DNA of 64,000 bases from Anaeromyxobacter paludicola (GCF_023169965.1 NZ_AP025592.1:558001-622000), one strand, 5' to 3'. Shown: positions 1-12,322, numbered from the stretch's first letter. Numbers and translations are program-made. The notes: generated by a model from the letters alone, not told the origin.

Positions 1-843
1 CTTGTTGCCGTGGACGATGACCCGGTCCTCGCAGTGCCAGCGGACGGCGCGCGCCAGCACCCGCCGCTCCAGGTCGCGCCCGAGGGCCTTCAGGTCCTCC
101 ACCGCGTGCCGGTGGGAGACCCGCGCCACGTCCTGCTCGATGATGGGCCCGGCGTCGAGCTCCGCGGTCACGTAGTGGGCCGTCGCGCCGACGATCTTCA
201 CCCCGCGCTCGAAGGCCTGCCGGTACGGGTCGGCGCCGACGAAGGCGGGGAGGAAGGAGTGGTGGATGTTGATGAGCCGGTTCTGGAACCGCGCCGCGAA
301 GTCCTCGGAGACGATCTGCATGTAGCGGGCGAGCACCACCACGTCGGCGTCGGCGAGGAGCTCGAGCATGCGGGCCTCGGCCTGGGGCCGCTGGCTCCGA
401 TCGTTCGGCACGTGCTCGAAGCGCACGCCGAAGCCCTCCACCGCCGCCCGGAGGTCGGGGTGGTTCGAGATCACGAGGGACAGGTCGGCCGCGAGGTCGC
501 CGCGCTGGAACTGCCAGAGCAGCTCGAGCAGCGCGTGGTCGTGCCGGGACACCAGCACCGCCACCTTCTTGCGCTCCGAGCAGAGGTCGAGCCGCCACTG
601 CATCGCGTACGGGCGCGCCACCTGGAGCTCGAACAGCTCGCGCAGCCGGTCCAGGGTCACGTCGAGCCCGCCCGTCTGCAGCTCGAGCCGCATGAAGTAG
701 GCGCCGGGCTCGGCGTCGGTCGAGTGCTGGTCGAGGTCGGTGATGTTGGCCCCGTGGGCGAACAGGAAGCTGGAGATGGCGGCCACGAGGCCGGGCCGGT
801 CGGGGCACTGGATGAGCAGGACGGCGCGGGGATCGGTCTTCAC
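1..843 (-). CDS. purU: Formyltetrahydrofolate deformylase PurU (partial, C-terminus cut by window edge)
   Basis: PurU hydrolyses 10-formyl-tetrahydrofolate to formate and tetrahydrofolate in the cytoplasm, supplying formate to purine synthesis and balancing one-carbon pools. The visible 281 residues hold an N-terminal ACT domain (about residues 5-85, with PDRPGLVAAISSFL and NITDLDQHSTD) followed by a formyltransferase fold. Catalytic-site motifs are visible: SNHPDLR, and NIHHSFLPAF with the conserved His residues, then GATAHYVT and DAGPIIEQD. The family is about 280-290 residues, so only a few C-terminal residues are missing. I chose the GTG at 843 because TAAGG lies about 8 bases upstream and the ACT domain begins right after. 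It is transcribed in the same direction as the urease genes, 79 bases downstream of ureG. The identification is secure; the exact start is less so. Confidence 0.93.
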   Translation of the reverse strand, partial: MKTDPRAVLLIQCPDRPGLVAAISSFLFAHGANITDLDQHSTDAEPGAYFMRLELQTGGLDVTLDRLRELFELQVARPYAMQWRLDLCSERKKVAVLVSRHDHALLELLWQFQRGDLAADLSLVISNHPDLRAAVEGFGVRFEHVPNDRSQRPQAEARMLELLADADVVVLARYMQIVSEDFAARFQNRLINIHHSFLPAFVGADPYRQAFERGVKIVGATAHYVTAELDAGPIIEQDVARVSHRHAVEDLKALGRDLERRVLARAVRWHCEDRVIVHGNK

Positions 844-922
844 GCGCCGGACCTTACCAGCGAGCCGCCGGGGCGCAAGGGGGCGGCGCCGCGGCGGCCG
901 TGAGGGAGCGCTCTCCGGGCCC

Positions 923-1621
<699 letters not shown>

Positions 1622-1623
1622 GT

Positions 1624-2288
1624 TCAGCTCCGGAAGAGCCTCGAGTAGAGCCGGTCGGCCTGGGCCTGGGCGAGCTCGAGGAGGGGTGAGGTGAGGGCGG
1701 CCTCGGAGGGCGAGCGCGCCTCGCAGGCGGCGAGGGCCTCCTCGAGGGCCGGGGCGAGCGCGGCCTGGAGCCCCTGCGCCTCGAGCGGCCCCGCCGCGCC
1801 GAGCCGCACCGCGGCCGAGAGCACGCCGCGCAGGACGAGGAAGAGGTGCAGCCGGCCCGCCTGCAGGCGCTCGAGCCCGAGCGCGCCGGCGACGGCGCCG
1901 AGGGCGACCGGGAGGTGGCCGGGGAGCCCGTCGCGCGCCACCTCCCCGGCGAGGCGCGCCGGCTCGCCGCCGAAGGCCGCGGCCGCGGCGCGCCAGAGCC
2001 CCTGCCCCTGCTCGCGGCTGGCCCGGTTCGCGACCGCGGCCACGAGCTGGGCGTCGAGCCGGCGGTCGAGGGCGGCGTGGGCGGCGGGGTCCGCCTGGGC
2101 CGCCAGGACGAAGGGGAGGGTGAGGTGGCCGGCCTGCCAGAGCGCCTCCACCGCGAAGGCGCGGAGCCCCGCGGCCCCGCGCACGAGCCCGAGCTGCGCG
2201 GCGGCCTCGAGCCCCCCGGAGTGGGCGAAGCCGCCGGCCGGGAAGGCCGAGTCGGCGAGCTGCCAGAGCGCGAGGTCGGCGGCGCGCA

Positions 2289-2289
<1 letters not shown>
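1624..2289 (-). CDS. ureF: Urease accessory protein UreF
   Basis: UreF bridges UreD and UreG in the urease activation complex and works as a gate for UreG GTPase activity. The 221-residue protein is nearly all alpha-helical and begins with the typical [21 protein letters not shown] segment (residues 8-28). It ends in helices containing [15 protein letters not shown] and [10 protein letters not shown]. Length matches the family (about 220-230). The ATG at 2289 overlaps the ureC stop by one base (TGATG), which indicates translational coupling. The reading frame continues open far upstream, but that is only a shadow of ureC. Confidence 0.95.
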
Positions 2290-3997
<1,708 letters not shown>

Positions 3998-4001
<4 letters not shown>

Positions 4002-4765
4002 TCCGCCTCCTCCTGGTGCGCGAAGCCGAGCGCCGCCACCTTCGCCATGGCGGCCTCGAGCCCCTCGGGCGAGACCGGTCCGTCGGCGAGGCCGTTGCCG
4101 CCGCGGATGACGCGCGCGCCGGCGATCTCCACCAGCGGCACCCGCTTCGTCTCGCCCGGCTCGAACCGGACCGCCATGCCGGCCGGGACGTCGAGCCGGC
4201 GGCCGTAGGCGCGCCGCCGGTCGAAGCGGAGGTACGGGTTCGCCTCGACGAAGTGGTAGTGGCTCCCGACCTGGATCGGGCGGTCGGCGAGGTTGGTGAC
4301 GGTGAGCGTGATCGCCTCGCGGCCGGCGTTGAGCGTGAGCTCGCCCGGCGCGGGGAGCAGCTCGCCCGGCACCGGCTCCTCCTCCGCCGGCGCGGCGAAG
4401 ACCGCCGGGTCGGGGACCGGCAGGAAGCTGCCGTGGAGCGCCAGCGCGAGGTCGCCCTGCTCGGCGGCGATGGGGTGGTGGACGGTGACGAGCTTGGTGC
4501 CGTCCTCGAAGGTCCCCTCCACCTGCACCTCCGGCACGAGCTCGGCCACGCCGGGGAGCACCTGGCGCCGGCCGAGCATCCGGCGGCCGAGCTGCATCAG
4601 CTCCTGCACCGAGCGGCCGTCGCGAATCAGCTCGAGGAGCTGGGTGGCGAGGAGCGCCACCGCCTCGGGGTGGTTGAGGCGCAGGCCGCGGGCGAGCCGC
4701 TTCTGCGCCAGGAAGCCGGCCTGGTGGAGCTGGAGCTTGTCGAGCTCGCGTGGACTGAGGTGCAT
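3998..4765 (-). CDS. ureAB: Fused urease gamma-beta subunit (UreA-UreB)
   Basis: These are the structural small subunits of urease, fused in one 255-residue chain. Residues 1 to about 100 are the gamma subunit ([45 protein letters not shown], and [20 protein letters not shown]). From about residue 135 comes the beta subunit ([53 protein letters not shown]). Most bacteria encode these separately; Helicobacter has a similar fusion. The linker is Ala/Pro/Glu-rich. Start choice: the ATG at 4765 has AGGAGG 6 bases upstream and the gamma domain begins there; the open frame further upstream is a shadow of ureD. Confidence 0.96.
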
Positions 4766-4781
4766 TCGGATCCTCCTGGGG

Positions 4782-5588
4782 TCACCACTTGCGCTGGAGC
4801 GGGTCGCCGCCGAGCTCGGCGCCGAGCGGGGAGAGGCAGCGGGCGAGGAGCGCCGCGAGCCGGCCGCGGTCCTCGGCCCCGAACCGGGCCACCACGCCGC
4901 CCGGGACCTCGGCGACCGACCCGAGGAGCCCGTCCGCCGGATCGGCGGCGCGGGCGGCCGCGACGAGGGCGGCGGCGGCGCGGGCGGCGCGCGGCCCGAG
5001 GGCGACGGCGGACGCGACCGCGTCGAGCCGCCCCATCCGCGCGGCCAGCGGCGCGCCCGGCAGGTCCTCGAGCAGGAGCGCGTCCGCGATCGCGAGGGCG
5101 CCGCCGCGCCAGACCTCGAGCCGGCTCTCGACGCGGGAGAAGGCCCAGCGCTCGCCGCGGGCGGCCCGGCCGGAGGCGAGCGCGTCGAGCGCGACCAGGC
5201 TCGCGCCGGGCGCGAGGCGGAAGGACTGGCGCTGCCGGAGCCGGGCGCCGGCGAAGCAGCAGAGCGGGTCGGGCAGGGACGCGAGCAGGGCGCCGTCGCC
5301 GGCCTCGGCGGCGAGCACCTGCTCCGCCGTCGGGCCGGGGGAGCGGTACACCTTCGCGACCGACTGCGTGCCGAGGAAGAGGGTCGCGCCGGGCCCCACC
5401 TCCACCGAGAGCCGCACCCGGTCTCCGGCCACGAGGCCGCCGCCGAGGCTGGAGGTGAAGGCCCAGACGGCGGCCCCGCGCCGCCGCGGGACGAGCAGGT
5501 GGAGCGGCGCCGCGGCGTGCGCGTCGAGCAGCGCGGTCGCGCCGTCGGAGAGCCCCGCCTCGATCCGGCCGGTGCCCGCTCCAACCAT
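4782..5588 (-). CDS. ureD: Urease accessory protein UreD
   Basis: UreD (UreH) binds apo-urease and, with UreF and UreG, forms the nickel insertion complex. The 268-residue form starting at 5588 matches the usual length (260-280) and shows the family landmarks [47 protein letters not shown] and [12 protein letters not shown]. The frame is open up to 5858. A GTG at 5696 would add 36 residues of Ala/Pro-rich sequence with no family similarity that I can see. The ATG has only a weak ribosome site, so the start carries some doubt. It is the first gene of ureD-ureAB-ureC-ureF-ureG. A sigma-54-like promoter lies about 125 bases upstream. Confidence 0.92.
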   Translation of the reverse strand: MVGAGTGRIEAGLSDGATALLDAHAAAPLHLLVPRRRGAAVWAFTSSLGGGLVAGDRVRLSVEVGPGATLFLGTQSVAKVYRSPGPTAEQVLAAEAGDGALLASLPDPLCCFAGARLRQRQSFRLAPGASLVALDALASGRAARGERWAFSRVESRLEVWRGGALAIADALLLEDLPGAPLAARMGRLDAVASAVALGPRAARAAAALVAAARAADPADGLLGSVAEVPGGVVARFGAEDRGRLAALLARCLSPLGAELGGDPLQRKW

Positions 5589-5712
5589 CGCGGCAACCGC
5601 TTCGGGGTGCTCGGCGCCCAGGCAGGCGGCTGCCGCCGGCGCGGGCAGCGCCCGGACCGAGGGTGTGGATGGGGCGGGGTTGTCGAAGGCGATCACGTCT
5701 GAATGGGTCAAG

Positions 5713-5728
5713 GGCAAGGAGCGTGCCT
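5713..5728 (-). promoter_or_regulatory. Sigma-54-type promoter for the urease operon
   Basis: Read on the minus strand the site is AGGCACGCTCCTTGCC, against the sigma-54 consensus TGGCACG-N4-TTGCW. GG and GC are separated by exactly 10 bases and GGCACG is intact. The predicted transcript would begin near 5702, leaving a leader of about 115 bases before ureD. Urease is nitrogen-controlled through sigma-54 or NtrC-dependent circuits in several bacteria, so the placement makes sense. I saw no clear enhancer repeat in the short divergent gap. Confidence 0.6.
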
Positions 5729-5809
5729 TGATCTCGCGCAAGGTCTGGCTCGCCGGAACGTGGAAACCTTCAACAGCCGCAGTGCGACGGCGGGGTGGAG
5801 GGATCGTTG

Positions 5810-7525
5810 ATGCCTCCAGGGGGACGCATGGCGCAAGAGGATCTAGCGGGCGAGCCACGCCCGGAGCCAGTCCGGCTGCCGCCGGAGCCGCACGTCGAGG
5901 TGACGGGGCGGCACGAGCTTCACGCCATCGGGTCGGCCATCCCCTGGCGACACCGGCTCTCGACCAAGCTCCTCGGCATCACCGCGGGGCTCACGCTCGC
6001 GGCCATCGCCGGGCTCGCCTACGTGGAGCTCGAGATCCAGAAGCAGCGGCTCGACGCGGCGACCCGGTCGGTCGCGCTCTTCAGCGAGACCATCAAGAGC
6101 GCCACCCGCCAGTCGATGCTCGACGACCAGCGCCCGCAGGTCTACCAGGCCATGCAGGCGGTCGGGCGGATGGAGGGGATCGAGAAGGTCCGCATGATGA
6201 ACAAGGAGGGGGGCGTCACCTTCTCCTCCGACGAGAGCGAGATCGGGCGGGTGATCGACAAGAAGGCGGAGGCCTGCTACGCGTGCCACGCCGCGGGCCA
6301 GCCGATCGCGCGCGTGCCGCAGGCCTCCCGCGCCCGCATCTACCAGGCGGGCGAGCACCGCGTGATGGGCATGGTGTCGCCCATCTACAACGAGCCCTCC
6401 TGCTGGTCGAAGTCGTGCCACGCGCACTCGCCGGGGCAGCAGCTCCTCGGCGTCATCGACGTGGGCGTGTCGCTCGCCGAGGTGGACACCCAGGTGATGG
6501 CCTTCCGGCGCGGGAGCCTGGCGCTCACCGGCGTGATCGTGCTCTGCCTGGCGGTCTTCTTCTACTTCTTCGCGCGGATCCAGGTGGTCCAGCCGGTGGC
6601 GGCGCTGGTGCACGCCACCCGGCAGGTCGCGACCGACCAGCTCGACGTCGAGCTGCGGATCGACTCGCGGGGGGAGCTCGGCCTGCTCGCCGCCTCCTTC
6701 AACGACATGACGCGCGAGCTGCGCCGGGCCGAGGGCGATCTCCACCGGCTCATGGGCAGCCTGGAGCACGAGGTGGAGGAGCGGACCGCCGCCCTCAAGA
6801 GCGCCCAGGCGCAGCTCATCCAGTCGGAGAAGCTCTCCTCGCTGGGGCGGCTCTCGGCCTCCATCGCCCACGAGATCAACAACCCGCTCGCCGGCATCCT
6901 CACCTTCTCGAAGCTCCTCATCCGCACCCTCGAGCAGGGGCCGCCCAACGACGCCACCCGCCGGAGCTGCATCAAGAACCTGGCGCTGGTGCAGCGCGAG
7001 ACCGAGCGCTGCTCCGCCATCGTCCGCAACCTCCTCGACTTCGCGCGCGAGCGGCCGCTGGCGCTCAAGGAGGTGGACGTGAACAAGGCGGTCGAGGAGT
7101 GCGTCCAGCTGCTCGGCCACCAGTTCATGCTCTCCGGCATGGAGCTCGCGGTCGAGCTCGGGCCGGTGCCGATGGTGGAGGCCGACTTCGGCCAGCTCCG
7201 GCAGGCGTTCGTGAACGTGTCCATGAACGCCTGCGAGGCGATGGCGCGGGGCGGCAAGCTCGTGGTCCGGACGCAGCTGCTCGAGCAGGCGCACCAGGTG
7301 GAGGTGAGCTTCTGCGACACCGGCCCCGGCATCCGGCCCGAGCACCTGGCCAAGATCTTCGACCCGTTCTTCACGACCAAGGAGAGCGGCACCGGCCTCG
7401 GGCTCTCGGTGGTGTACGGCATCGTCCAGCGCCACCACGGGCACGTGGAGGTGAAGAGCGACCTGGGGAAGGGGACCTGCATCCACATCCGGCTGCCGGC
7501 GATGGAGGCGCGGAAGGAGGCCTGA
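5810..7525 (+). CDS. Membrane sensor histidine kinase with c-heme motifs in its sensor domain
   Basis: A 571-residue two-component kinase. Order: cytoplasmic N-terminus, TM1 (about residues 50-70), periplasmic sensor (about 75-230), TM2 (about 237-257), HAMP, dimerisation domain with His 354 in GRLSASIAHEINNPL, and the ATPase domain with N box NVSMNACEAM, DTGPGI and FFTTKESGTGLGLSVV. The sensor contains CYACH (156-160) and a CX4CH motif (198-204), both patterns that bind covalent heme c. It probably senses redox state or a gas through heme (inference). It diverges from ureD. Start: the ATG at 5810 follows GGAGGG at good spacing; the ATG at 5828 is a second option. The likely partner is the NtrC-type regulator at 8109. 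Confidence 0.9.
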   Translation: MPPGGRMAQEDLAGEPRPEPVRLPPEPHVEVTGRHELHAIGSAIPWRHRLSTKLLGITAGLTLAAIAGLAYVELEIQKQRLDAATRSVALFSETIKSATRQSMLDDQRPQVYQAMQAVGRMEGIEKVRMMNKEGGVTFSSDESEIGRVIDKKAEACYACHAAGQPIARVPQASRARIYQAGEHRVMGMVSPIYNEPSCWSKSCHAHSPGQQLLGVIDVGVSLAEVDTQVMAFRRGSLALTGVIVLCLAVFFYFFARIQVVQPVAALVHATRQVATDQLDVELRIDSRGELGLLAASFNDMTRELRRAEGDLHRLMGSLEHEVEERTAALKSAQAQLIQSEKLSSLGRLSASIAHEINNPLAGILTFSKLLIRTLEQGPPNDATRRSCIKNLALVQRETERCSAIVRNLLDFARERPLALKEVDVNKAVEECVQLLGHQFMLSGMELAVELGPVPMVEADFGQLRQAFVNVSMNACEAMARGGKLVVRTQLLEQAHQVEVSFCDTGPGIRPEHLAKIFDPFFTTKESGTGLGLSVVYGIVQRHHGHVEVKSDLGKGTCIHIRLPAMEARKEA

Positions 7526-7556
7526 CGGCCCCGTCCCGCGCGAGAAGGGCGGCCCG

Positions 7557-8105
7557 TTGGCGGCGGACATCCATGTCTGGTGGATCGGCGAGAGGGAGGC
7601 TTCGGCGGGCATGCTCGAGCACGTGCGCGCGCACCTCACCGGCGCCTTCCGGGCGGAGGTGGCGCTCCACCACGACCCGCGCCGGCCCGCCGACGCCTGG
7701 GACGCGCGCCGCCGCCAGCACTCCTCGAAGAAGATGCTCTCCTTCCTGCTCGAGCAGGGCCCGCCGCCGCCGGCGCGCGTCCTCGGGATCACCGACCAGG
7801 ACCTCTTCATCCCCATCCTCACCTTCGTCTTCGGGGAGGCGCAGCTCGGGGGACGCGCGGCGGTGGTCTCGACGGCGCGGCTCGACGACGGGGTGCCGGT
7901 GGTGAGCCCCCGCGTGCTCGCGGAGCGGGTGGCCATCGAGTGCGTGCACGAGGTGGGGCACGCCTACGGACTGCTGCACTGCGCCTCACCCCGCTGCGCC
8001 ATGGGCCGCTCGCCCAGCGTGCGGGACGTGGACGCCAAGAAGCCTCAGCTCTGCCGGGACTGCCTCTCCCGGCTCGCGGAACGGAACGATCGATCGGGAG
8101 GGTGA
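7557..8105 (+). CDS. amzA: Archaemetzincin-type zinc metallopeptidase
   Basis: A 182-residue protein with the archaemetzincin signature HEVGHAYGLLHC followed by CAM and a late CRDC pair. These are the HExxHxxGxxxC zinc site and the structural Cys set (HExxHxxGx3Cx4CxM...CxxC) that defines the family. The cysteines may bind a second zinc. Archaemetzincins are soluble peptidases whose physiological substrates are not well established. The start is a TTG at 7557 with GAAGGG just upstream; no in-frame ATG precedes the fold. It lies 31 bases after the kinase and 3 bases before the response regulator, so the three genes probably form one operon. What a peptidase does inside a two-component operon is unknown. 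Confidence 0.9.
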   Translation: MAADIHVWWIGEREASAGMLEHVRAHLTGAFRAEVALHHDPRRPADAWDARRRQHSSKKMLSFLLEQGPPPPARVLGITDQDLFIPILTFVFGEAQLGGRAAVVSTARLDDGVPVVSPRVLAERVAIECVHEVGHAYGLLHCASPRCAMGRSPSVRDVDAKKPQLCRDCLSRLAERNDRSGG

Positions 8106-8108
8106 ACC

Positions 8109-9530
<1,422 letters not shown>

Positions 9531-9615
9531 CCCGTTGGGAAAGCCCACGGTGATGAATTCGACAACGCGAGGCCCCGGCGACGTACAACCTCGGACGATC
9601 ACGAGCGATAGTGGC

Positions 9616-9667
9616 GGAATTGAACGCAGGGTGCCGTTGAATTGTTGAACGTGTCGCGAAATTGAAC
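9616..9667 (+). promoter_or_regulatory. Repeated TTGAAC motif, candidate enhancer for the 9758 promoter
   Basis: Four TTGAA(C/T) hexamers lie at 9620, 9637, 9645 and 9662. The spacing is regular: 17 bases within each pair and 25 bases between equivalent members of the two pairs. The centre is about 120 bases upstream of the sigma-54-like promoter at 9758-9774, a usual distance for an NtrC-type enhancer. The motif order is seen directly; its use by the adjacent regulator at 8109 is inference. Confidence 0.5.
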
Positions 9668-9757
9668 AGTCTGGCCAGGCTCGCGCGGCTGGCTCGCAAT
9701 AGGGCGAAAAGAGGGCCGTTTCCGGATGACCGGGAGCGGCCCTGCTCTTTTCGGGGA

Positions 9758-9774
9758 TTGGCGCGTTCATTGCG
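9758..9774 (+). promoter_or_regulatory. Sigma-54-type promoter of the ferredoxin/NrfD operon
   Basis: TTGGCGCGTTCATTGCG matches YTGGCACGRNNNTTGCW closely, with GG and GC 10 bases apart and one change in the -24 block (A to G). The transcript should start near 9785. GGAGAG at about 9788 then serves as ribosome site for the ATG at 9799. Confidence 0.65.
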
Positions 9775-9798
9775 AAGGAGGGGCGGTGGAGAGACTGA

Positions 9799-10020
9799 AT
9801 GTCCTGCCCCTACCTCACCGAAGTCAGCATGGTCTTCTGCCGGGCCTACCCGGTGAAGAAGCTCGTCCCGCACGACCGGCTCACCTCCGCGAGCCAGTGC
9901 GAGGGGTCGTTCCAGAGCTGCCCGCTCTTCAAGGAAGCCATGTGCCGCGCAGGGCGGTCGTCCTGCGAGGCAGATGCCCAGCCCTCACCGTCCGTAGATC
10001 CCAAAGGAGCGCAGTCATGA
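9799..10020 (+). CDS. Small Cys-rich protein of unknown function
   Basis: A 73-residue protein with six Cys at 3, 14, 34, 41, 49 and 56. The first four sit in a compact, motif-like segment (SCPYLTEV, FCRAYPVKKLVP, QCEGSFQSCPLF); the C-terminal 25 residues look disordered. No signal peptide is evident, so it is probably cytoplasmic and may bind a metal or an iron-sulfur cluster (inference). It is the first gene after the sigma-54-like promoter and overlaps the following 24-residue ORF by four bases (ATGA). I do not recognise a named family. High GC and the strong promoter and ribosome site support it being real. Confidence 0.7.
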   Translation: MSCPYLTEVSMVFCRAYPVKKLVPHDRLTSASQCEGSFQSCPLFKEAMCRAGRSSCEADAQPSPSVDPKGAQS

Positions 10021-10091
10021 TCCTCGCGTTCGCCGTCAGCTTCGTCGCCGCCGCCGTGGTCGCCGCTTCCGCCATCGCCGCCCACTCCTAG
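10017..10091 (+). CDS. 24-residue single-pass membrane peptide
   Basis: A tiny ORF, MILAFAVSFV...AIAAHS, that is almost wholly one hydrophobic helix. Its ATG overlaps the stop of the Cys-rich gene (ATGA), and AGGAG sits 8 bases upstream within that gene. It ends 39 bases before the ferredoxin gene, which has its own ribosome site (AGGAAAGAGGGGG). Such mini-proteins often act as small subunits of membrane oxidoreductases, for example CydX in cytochrome bd. Here it may belong to the NrfD-type complex encoded just downstream (inference). Coding status rests on position, ribosome site and hydrophobicity only. Confidence 0.55.
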   Translation: MILAFAVSFVAAAVVAASAIAAHS

Positions 10092-10130
10092 CCCGCGCCA
10101 CCCGCCCGAGAAGGAAAGAGGGGGAACACC

Positions 10131-11099
10131 ATGAAGCTCAGTCGCAGAAACTTCCTCAAGGTCGCCGGAGCCACCAGCTCCGCCGCCCTGGTGGCGCCGG
10201 CCCTGGCCCGCGGTGCCGAGAGTCACGAGGAGCACATCGGCGCCATCGTCGGCGCCGACGAGAGCTCCGTCCTCGTGGACACGACCCTGTGCGTCGGCTG
10301 CCGGGCCTGCGAGGCGGCCTGCAGCGAGAAGAACCAGCTCCCGGCCCCGCCGGTGGGTGACAAGGTCCTCGACAAGAAGCGCGAGACCGGCCCGACCGCG
10401 CTCACGGTCGTGAACCGGTTCGACGTGGACGAGACCGGGAAGGAGCTGCAGCAGCAGCCGGAGGGCGACGCGACGAAGCGCGCCCAGCGGTTCGCGAAGA
10501 CCCAGTGCATGCACTGCGTCGCTCCGGGCTGCGCCTCGGCCTGCCCGAACCGCGCGCTCGACAAGAAGCCGAACGGCCCCGTCACCTACGACGCCAGCCG
10601 GTGCATGGGCTGCCGCTACTGCATGGTGGCCTGTCCCTTCGGCGTCCCCAAGTACGAGTACGAGGCGCTGGCGCCGCGGGTGGTGAAGTGCACCTTCTGC
10701 GCCGACCGCCAGGCCCAGGGGCTCAAGCCGGCCTGCACGAGCGTCTGCCCGACCGGCGCGCTCACCTTCGGCCGCCGCGCCGACATGGTCGCCGAGGCGC
10801 GCAAGCGCGTCTACGGCAACCCCGACAAGTACGTCCAGCACATCTACGGCGAGCACGAGGCCGGCGGGACGAACTGGCTCTACATCTCCGACGTCCCCTT
10901 CGAGAAGCTCGCGATGAAGGCGGACGTCATCGACAAGCCCTACCCGGACCTCGTGAAGGGCGCCCTGGGCGTGCCGCCGTTCGTGATGACGCTCTGGCCG
11001 CCGCTCCTGATGGGCTTCTACGTCTTCTCGAACCGCAGGGCCGCCAACAACGCGAAGCACGACGCCGCCCACGGCGACAGCGAGGGTCACCATGAGTAA
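10131..11099 (+). CDS. Tat-exported HybA-like ferredoxin subunit with four 4Fe-4S clusters
   Basis: A 322-residue iron-sulfur protein. A twin-arginine signal (SRRNFLK, residues 4-10, then a hydrophobic stretch) sends it to the periplasm. Sixteen Cys form four clusters: 54/57/60/64, 126/129/134/138, 158/161/164/168 and 187/190/202/206. A C-terminal hydrophobic segment (about 283-300, MTLWPPLLMGFYVFSN) anchors it in the membrane, as in HybA. Together with the following NrfD/HybB-type protein it should form a quinone-linked electron transfer module. It overlaps that gene by 8 bases. It could donate electrons to, or accept them from, the triheme cytochrome in the same operon; the direction cannot be read from sequence. 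Confidence 0.9.
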   Translation: MKLSRRNFLKVAGATSSAALVAPALARGAESHEEHIGAIVGADESSVLVDTTLCVGCRACEAACSEKNQLPAPPVGDKVLDKKRETGPTALTVVNRFDVDETGKELQQQPEGDATKRAQRFAKTQCMHCVAPGCASACPNRALDKKPNGPVTYDASRCMGCRYCMVACPFGVPKYEYEALAPRVVKCTFCADRQAQGLKPACTSVCPTGALTFGRRADMVAEARKRVYGNPDKYVQHIYGEHEAGGTNWLYISDVPFEKLAMKADVIDKPYPDLVKGALGVPPFVMTLWPPLLMGFYVFSNRRAANNAKHDAAHGDSEGHHE

Positions 11100-12312
11100 C
11101 GTGAACGAGAACGCGCTCGAGCCGCGCACCTGGTTCGAGAACAAGATCCTCCTGGGCATGACCGGCAAGGAGTACGTCCGGTCGCTGCTCACCCCCATCA
11201 ACATGCTCGCGGCCTTCGCGGTCGCGTGCGCGGTCTTCATGTTCGTGTGGCGGTTCGGCTGGGGCCTCGCCGCCACCACCAACCTCGACCAGAACACCCC
11301 CTGGGGCATCTGGATCGGGTTCGACATGATGACGGGCATCGTGCTCGCCGCCGGCGGCTTCACCATCGGCGCCACCGTCGAGCTCTTCGGCCTCAAGGAC
11401 TACGCGCCCATCGAGCGGCCGGCCATCCTCACCGGCTTCCTCGGCTACCTGATGTCCATCGCCGGCCTCATCGCCGACCTGGGCCGCCCCTGGAACATGG
11501 TCTTCGTGATGGGCAGCAACGGGACCGCCTCGGTGCTCTTCGAGGTCGCCTGGTGCGTCATGTGCTACTCGAGCGTGCTCTTCCTCGAGTTCACCGTCCC
11601 GATGTTCGAGTGGCTCGGCTGGAGCCGCATCCACCGGGTGGCGAAGAAGCTGCTCCTCGCCCTCACCGTCCTCTCGGTGATGTTCTCCACCATGCACCAG
11701 TCGGCGCTCGGCTCGCTCTTCCTGATGGCGCCGGGCAAGCTCCACCCGCTCTGGTACACGCCCTACATCTTCATCCTCTTCTTCACGACCGCGGTCATCG
11801 CCGGCATCTCGATGGTCATCGTCGAGTCGGGCCTCTCGCACAAGATCTTCCACGCCCAGTTCGAGGGGCAGCACGTGGACGCCGACGCGCTGACGGTCGG
11901 CCTCGGCAAGGCCGGCGCCATCGCGACCTTCGCGTACTTCTTCCTCAAGGTGCAGACGGTCACCGACAACCACGCCTGGGGCTACCTCAAGACGGGCTGG
12001 GGCGCCTGGTGGCTGGTCGAGGTGCTCGGCTTCGTGCTGCTGCCCTCGATCCTCTACGCCTACGGCGCCCGCAACCGCCGCGCCCGGATCGTGCGCATCG
12101 GCGGCGTGTTCGGCGTGCTCGGCATCGCCCTGAACCGGCTCAACGTCTCGGTCATCGCCTACAACTGGAACATCCCGAACCACTACGTGCCGCGCTGGTC
12201 CGAGTTCGTCCTCTCGTTCGGCCTGGTCGGGCTGGGGGTGGTCCTGTTCCGCTTCATCGTGAACCGCATGCCGATCCTCCACCCGGATCCGGCCTACCCG
12301 CAGGAGCACTGA
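11092..12312 (+). CDS. NrfD/HybB-type integral membrane quinone oxidoreductase subunit
   Basis: A 406-residue polytopic membrane protein of the NrfD/PsrC/HybB superfamily. Hydrophobic segments recur through the chain, starting near residue 27 (LTPINMLAAFAVACAVFMFVW). WGIWIGFDMMTGIVLAAGG, DLGRPWNMVFVM and the pair of long helices near residue 220 are typical of the HybB branch. The family binds menaquinone and passes electrons to the partner ferredoxin, here the preceding gene. The start overlaps the upstream gene by 8 bases and the stop is 10 bases before the GcvH-like gene. Confidence 0.9.
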   Translation: MSNVNENALEPRTWFENKILLGMTGKEYVRSLLTPINMLAAFAVACAVFMFVWRFGWGLAATTNLDQNTPWGIWIGFDMMTGIVLAAGGFTIGATVELFGLKDYAPIERPAILTGFLGYLMSIAGLIADLGRPWNMVFVMGSNGTASVLFEVAWCVMCYSSVLFLEFTVPMFEWLGWSRIHRVAKKLLLALTVLSVMFSTMHQSALGSLFLMAPGKLHPLWYTPYIFILFFTTAVIAGISMVIVESGLSHKIFHAQFEGQHVDADALTVGLGKAGAIATFAYFFLKVQTVTDNHAWGYLKTGWGAWWLVEVLGFVLLPSILYAYGARNRRARIVRIGGVFGVLGIALNRLNVSVIAYNWNIPNHYVPRWSEFVLSFGLVGLGVVLFRFIVNRMPILHPDPAYPQEH

Positions 12313-12322
12313 GGAGAACGCC

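Noticed and set aside
9532-9550. Hairpin just after the NtrC-type gene
   Set aside because: The stem is short with a bulge and has no T-run, so a terminator call is not supported.
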